NCBI GenBank assembly: GCA_027353395.1
Contig: DAIEHU010000114.1
Span: forward strand, 1-7,825
DNA: 7,825 nucleotides
Direction of reading: 5' to 3'
Source of the DNA: Desulfobacteraceae bacterium
GTDB lineage: Bacteria > Desulfobacterota > Desulfobacteria > Desulfobacterales > Desulfosalsimonadaceae
A model generated the notes under the pieces. That model saw nothing but the letters and a program-made list of their open reading frames with translations, was not told where the DNA came from and did no database searches. Shown here piece by piece: positions 5,659 through 7,825 of the stretch. Every line of letters starts with the position of its first letter. The first letter of the stretch is position 1. A program made the translations under genes and the position numbers.

Positions 5659-6945
5659 TTATGCCTCAACAATCATGGCAAGCCCCATGCCGCCGCCGAT
5701 GCACATGGAAATCAGGCCGGTTTTCAACCCGCGGGTTTTCATCAGATTCAGGCAGGTCACCATTTGGCGCGCGCCGGTGCAGCCGATGGGATGCCCCAGA
5801 GACACACCGCTGCCTGCCTGGTTGGGTTTGCCGATGGGAATTTCCAGTTCCTTCATGCATGCGATGGCCTGGGCCGCAAAGGCTTCGTTCAGCTCGATCA
5901 CATCAATGTCATTGATGCCCATGCCGGTTTTCTTTAAAACCTTGCGGATGGCCGGAATCGGACCAAGTCCCATATAGGCCGGATCCATGCCCCCGCCTGC
6001 GAATGCCTTGATGGTGGCTAGAGGGGCGAGGTTTAGGGATTTTGCCTTTGCCGCGCTCATGACCACCACGGCGGCGGCGCCGTCATTGATTCCCGACGCA
6101 TTTCCGGCGGTAACGGTGCCGTCTTTTTTAAACACCGGCTTTAATTTGGCCATTTTTTCCATGCTGGTTTCCATGGGCCGTTCATCCGTGTCCACCGTCA
6201 CTTCACCTTTGGGGCCCCGGATCACCACCGGCACAATCTCCCGTGCGAACGTGCCGTCCTTGATGGCGGCCAAAGCCCTTGCATGGCTCATCACCGACAA
6301 CTCATCCTGTTCCTGCCGGGTGATGCCGTATTTTTCAACAATGTTTTCAGCGGTGAGCCCCATGTGGTAGCCGTAAAAAATTTCATAAAGGCCGTCAAAC
6401 ACCATTAAATCAAGGATTTCCCCTTTGCCGGTGACTTCCATGCGATGGCCCCACCGTGCCTTGGGAAGGGCCATGGGCGCAAGGCTCATGCATTCCTGCC
6501 CGCCCGCGATCACCACTTCGGCTTCGCCGCACATGATGGACGACGCGGCCAGCGCAATGGATTTGAGACCGGATGCGCACACCTTGTTGATGGTAAAGGC
6601 CGGGGTTTCCTTGCAAATCCCGGCGCGGATCATGGCCTGCCGGGCCGGATTCTGGCCCTGGCCCGCGATCAGCACATTACCCATAATCACTTCATCCACC
6701 ACCACCGGTTTTGCGGCGGCGTCCCATTCTTTAAGCTTGCTTTCAAGATCAATGGGCCCCTGGTCCTTGAGCCGGTCCGGAGCCGCCGTCTTCATGTCAT
6801 CGCTGACAGACGGCCGCAGTCCTGCGCGCTTTAAGGCTTCATGGATGGCCAATGAACCCAGCTCCACCGCCGATACATTTTTTAATACCCCGCCGAATGA
6901 TCCGACCGGCGTTCTGGCGCCGCTGACAATGACTGCTTCTTGCAT
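5659..6945 (-). CDS. Acetyl-CoA acetyltransferase (thiolase)
   Basis: Thiolases condense two acetyl-CoA to acetoacetyl-CoA or cleave 3-ketoacyl-CoA with CoA; which direction this one serves cannot be told from sequence. From the ATG at 6945 it has 428 residues. The nucleophile is Cys123 (NKVCASGLKS). Further motifs are NEAFAAQA (353-360), GHPIGCTGARQ (384-394) with His385, and the second catalytic Cys415 in SMCIGGGMG. Between GLRP (about 45) and DEVIMGN (84-90) lies an extra ~38 residues, charged and helical, making it longer than the usual ~393. The start at 6945 is chosen because AGGGAGGA is seven bases upstream. The longer option at 6996 would begin inside the promoter's -10 box and adds an unrelated leader. 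It is the first gene of the - strand cluster. Ketoacyl-CoA thiolase (fadA/fadI type) is the alternative name. Confidence 0.95.
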   Translation of the reverse strand: MQEAVIVSGARTPVGSFGGVLKNVSAVELGSLAIHEALKRAGLRPSVSDDMKTAAPDRLKDQGPIDLESKLKEWDAAAKPVVVDEVIMGNVLIAGQGQNPARQAMIRAGICKETPAFTINKVCASGLKSIALAASSIMCGEAEVVIAGGQECMSLAPMALPKARWGHRMEVTGKGEILDLMVFDGLYEIFYGYHMGLTAENIVEKYGITRQEQDELSVMSHARALAAIKDGTFAREIVPVVIRGPKGEVTVDTDERPMETSMEKMAKLKPVFKKDGTVTAGNASGINDGAAAVVVMSAAKAKSLNLAPLATIKAFAGGGMDPAYMGLGPIPAIRKVLKKTGMGINDIDVIELNEAFAAQAIACMKELEIPIGKPNQAGSGVSLGHPIGCTGARQMVTCLNLMKTRGLKTGLISMCIGGGMGLAMIVEA

Positions 6946-6952
6946 ATGAGAA

Positions 6953-6960
6953 TCCTCCCT
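6953..6960 (-). promoter_or_regulatory. Ribosome binding site deciding the thiolase start
   Basis: AGGGAGGA on the - strand lies seven bases upstream of the ATG at 6945. The resulting N-terminus, MQEAVIVSGARTPVGSF, is the canonical thiolase start. Confidence 0.85.
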
Positions 6961-6994
6961 GATAAATATAGAAAAATGAATTTGCCGACACATC

Positions 6995-7022
6995 ATTAAA
7001 ACAGGTTAAAACAGATGGTCAA
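6995..7022 (-). promoter_or_regulatory. Sigma-70-like promoter of the thiolase-gyrA cluster
   Basis: On the - strand a -35 box TTGACC (7022-7017, five of six matches) and a -10 box TTTAAT (7000-6995, five of six) are separated by 16 bp. Transcription would start near 6988 and give a leader of about 43 bases to the ATG at 6945. This is the best two-box promoter seen in the window. No equally good one was found inside the cluster before gyrA. Confidence 0.6.
6996..7014. repeat. 9-bp direct repeat, 10-bp period, in the thiolase promoter
   Basis: TTAAAACAG occurs at 6996-7004 and again at 7006-7014, one base apart. The two copies are one helical turn from each other. They cover most of the -10 box and the spacer of the predicted thiolase promoter, so a protein bound here would block RNA polymerase. 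Confidence 0.6.
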
Positions 7023-7092
7023 CTGATTCCGGATAATTTTTAACAGACGAATTTTGTAACAAACCCCCACACAAAAAACAAGAACAAAGCAT

Positions 7093-7106
7093 ATTCGCAG
7101 GCGAAT
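7093..7106. promoter_or_regulatory. ATTCGC-AG-GCGAAT inverted repeat, candidate operator
   Basis: The arms 7093-7098 and 7101-7106 are perfect reverse complements with a two-base spacer, set in AT-rich sequence between the divergent thiolase and NRDE genes. It would sit around -53 to -40 of the possible NRDE-gene promoter, a usual activator position, and about 70 bp upstream of the thiolase -35 box. The binding protein is unknown. Confidence 0.4.
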
Positions 7107-7123
7107 CGATAAAATATGATAAG

Positions 7124-7141
7124 ATATTATTTTTATAATAT
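7124..7141 (+). promoter_or_regulatory. Possible -10 region and AT inverted repeat before the NRDE gene
   Basis: A consensus TATAAT stands at 7134-7139, but no acceptable -35 box is found 16-18 bp upstream. The same bases form a perfect AT-only inverted repeat, ATATTAT-TTTT-ATAATAT (7124-7141). In sequence this AT-rich, both could arise by chance. Confidence 0.3.
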
Positions 7142-7213
7142 TAAATGAATGGAGCAAGTCCTGGTTTCGGCAATCGTCTGAACCGCATCTTTTGAATGTT
7201 TACGGAAAGATTT

Positions 7214-7825
7214 ATGTGCCTGATTGTTATCGCTATACACAGCAACCCGGACTATCCGCTGGTCATCGCGGCCAACCGGGATGAATTTTATAACCGCCCA
7301 ACCGCCCCTTTGTCCTTCTGGGAAGATCATCCGGATGTGCTGGCCGGACGCGACCTCCAGGGCCGCGGCGCTTGGCTTGGAGTGACGGCGGGCGGGCGAT
7401 TCGCCGCCATCACCAACTACCGGGACCCGAACGCCATAAACCCGCAGGCGGTTTCCCGAGGGCTTCTGGTGAGCGGTTTCCTGACATCCGCCATGTCGCC
7501 GGAAACCTATCTGAAACAAGTCGCCCATTCCGGTAAACCGTATAACGGCTTCAACCTGATTGCCGGTCATATGCTCGATCCGGAAGGGCGGCTATCGCCT
7601 GTCCTGTGGTGGCATTCAAATAAAAACGGCGAGATATCCAATATTTCCCCAGGCATTCACGCCGTCAGCAATCATCTTATTGACACCGCGTGGCCGAAAA
7701 CCCGGAAAGCCGCGGACGGCATCCGGGAAATTTTGGCGGCCCGGAATTCCGTTGACCCGGAAGCGATTTTTAACTTGCTGGCCGATACCGCCCGTCCATC
7801 GGATGCGGAACTGCCGGATACGGGC
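7214..7825 (+). CDS. NRDE family protein, TANGO2-like (3' end missing)
   Basis: The frame is open from the ATG at 7214 to the window edge, 204 residues without a stop; family members usually reach about 250-270. It begins MCLIVIAIHSNPDYPLVIAANRDE, with the signature N21-R22-D23-E24 followed by FYNRPTAPLSFW. Conserved blocks GRDLQGRGAWLGV (about 46-58) and FAAITNYRD (about 63-71) follow, then YNGFNLIAG and GIHAVSNHLID. Cys2 right after the initiator Met is conserved in the family and recalls N-terminal nucleophile hydrolases. Animal TANGO2/HRG-9 has been linked to haem trafficking; the bacterial role is not settled. A modest GGAAAGA lies upstream. An ATG at 7145 is in the same frame but hits a TGA before 7214, so the start is firm. 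It is divergent from the thiolase. Confidence 0.93.
   Translation, partial: MCLIVIAIHSNPDYPLVIAANRDEFYNRPTAPLSFWEDHPDVLAGRDLQGRGAWLGVTAGGRFAAITNYRDPNAINPQAVSRGLLVSGFLTSAMSPETYLKQVAHSGKPYNGFNLIAGHMLDPEGRLSPVLWWHSNKNGEISNISPGIHAVSNHLIDTAWPKTRKAADGIREILAARNSVDPEAIFNLLADTARPSDAELPDTG

Noticed and set aside
5398..5977. Open frames on the + strand over the gyrA-thiolase junction
   Set aside because: They are antisense to the thiolase and the 54-residue protein, rich in His, Gln and Met from reversed codons, and lack any recognisable motif.
6946..6996. Longer thiolase start at 6996
   Set aside because: The 17 added residues include the ribosome binding site region and begin inside the predicted -10 box, and thiolases start at the MQEAVIVSGARTP position.
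7145..7195. 16-codon upstream frame before the NRDE gene
   Set aside because: It has no ribosome binding site and no regulatory peptide pattern such as a codon run, so a leader peptide role is not supported.
7133..7570. 145-codon open frame on the - strand over the NRDE gene
   Set aside because: The + strand frame carries the full NRDE signature. The - strand frame has no motif and no proper start signal.

Overview
The window reads as a piece of bacterial chromosome, most likely from Desulfobacterota (a Desulfobacterales-type sulfate reducer or relative). This assignment is inference. It rests on the style of the thiolase, which carries an extra ~38-residue segment I associate with that group, on a small Cys-motif protein behind radC of a kind I recall from the same group, and on moderately GC-rich codon use. 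No phage, plasmid, CRISPR or transposase gene is visible.

Layout. At the left edge, on the + strand, is the 3' part of a lipoprotein gene (3-386) with an FxLYD-like domain. After it comes a 169-bp gap holding several inverted repeats, then a two-helix membrane protein with four histidines, DUF4405-like (556-816). From 844 to 6945 everything is on the - strand and reads as one co-directional cluster. In transcription order it holds an acetyl-CoA acetyltransferase/thiolase (5659-6945), a 54-residue membrane protein with a strong ribosome binding site (5464-5628), gyrA (2952-5399), gpsA (1898-2923), radC (1130-1852) and a small Cys-motif protein (844-1113). Gaps inside the cluster are 16 to 64 bp. 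A good sigma-70-like promoter lies at 6995-7022 in front of the thiolase. It overlaps a 9-bp direct repeat with a 10-bp period. On the far side of the divergent intergenic region a NRDE/TANGO2-family gene runs off the right edge (7214-7825).

How the genes fit together. The - strand cluster mixes carbon metabolism (thiolase), DNA topology (gyrA), phospholipid precursor synthesis (gpsA) and a RadC-family protein, so it looks like a housekeeping run rather than a dedicated pathway. Two starts were moved inward on ribosome-binding-site evidence: gyrA to 5399 and the thiolase to 6945.

No clear new biological system was found. The items most worth a second look are the conserved-looking small proteins (the 54-residue membrane protein and the 89-residue Cys protein), the thiolase insertion, the direct repeat in the thiolase promoter, and the inverted repeats in the two intergenic regions.
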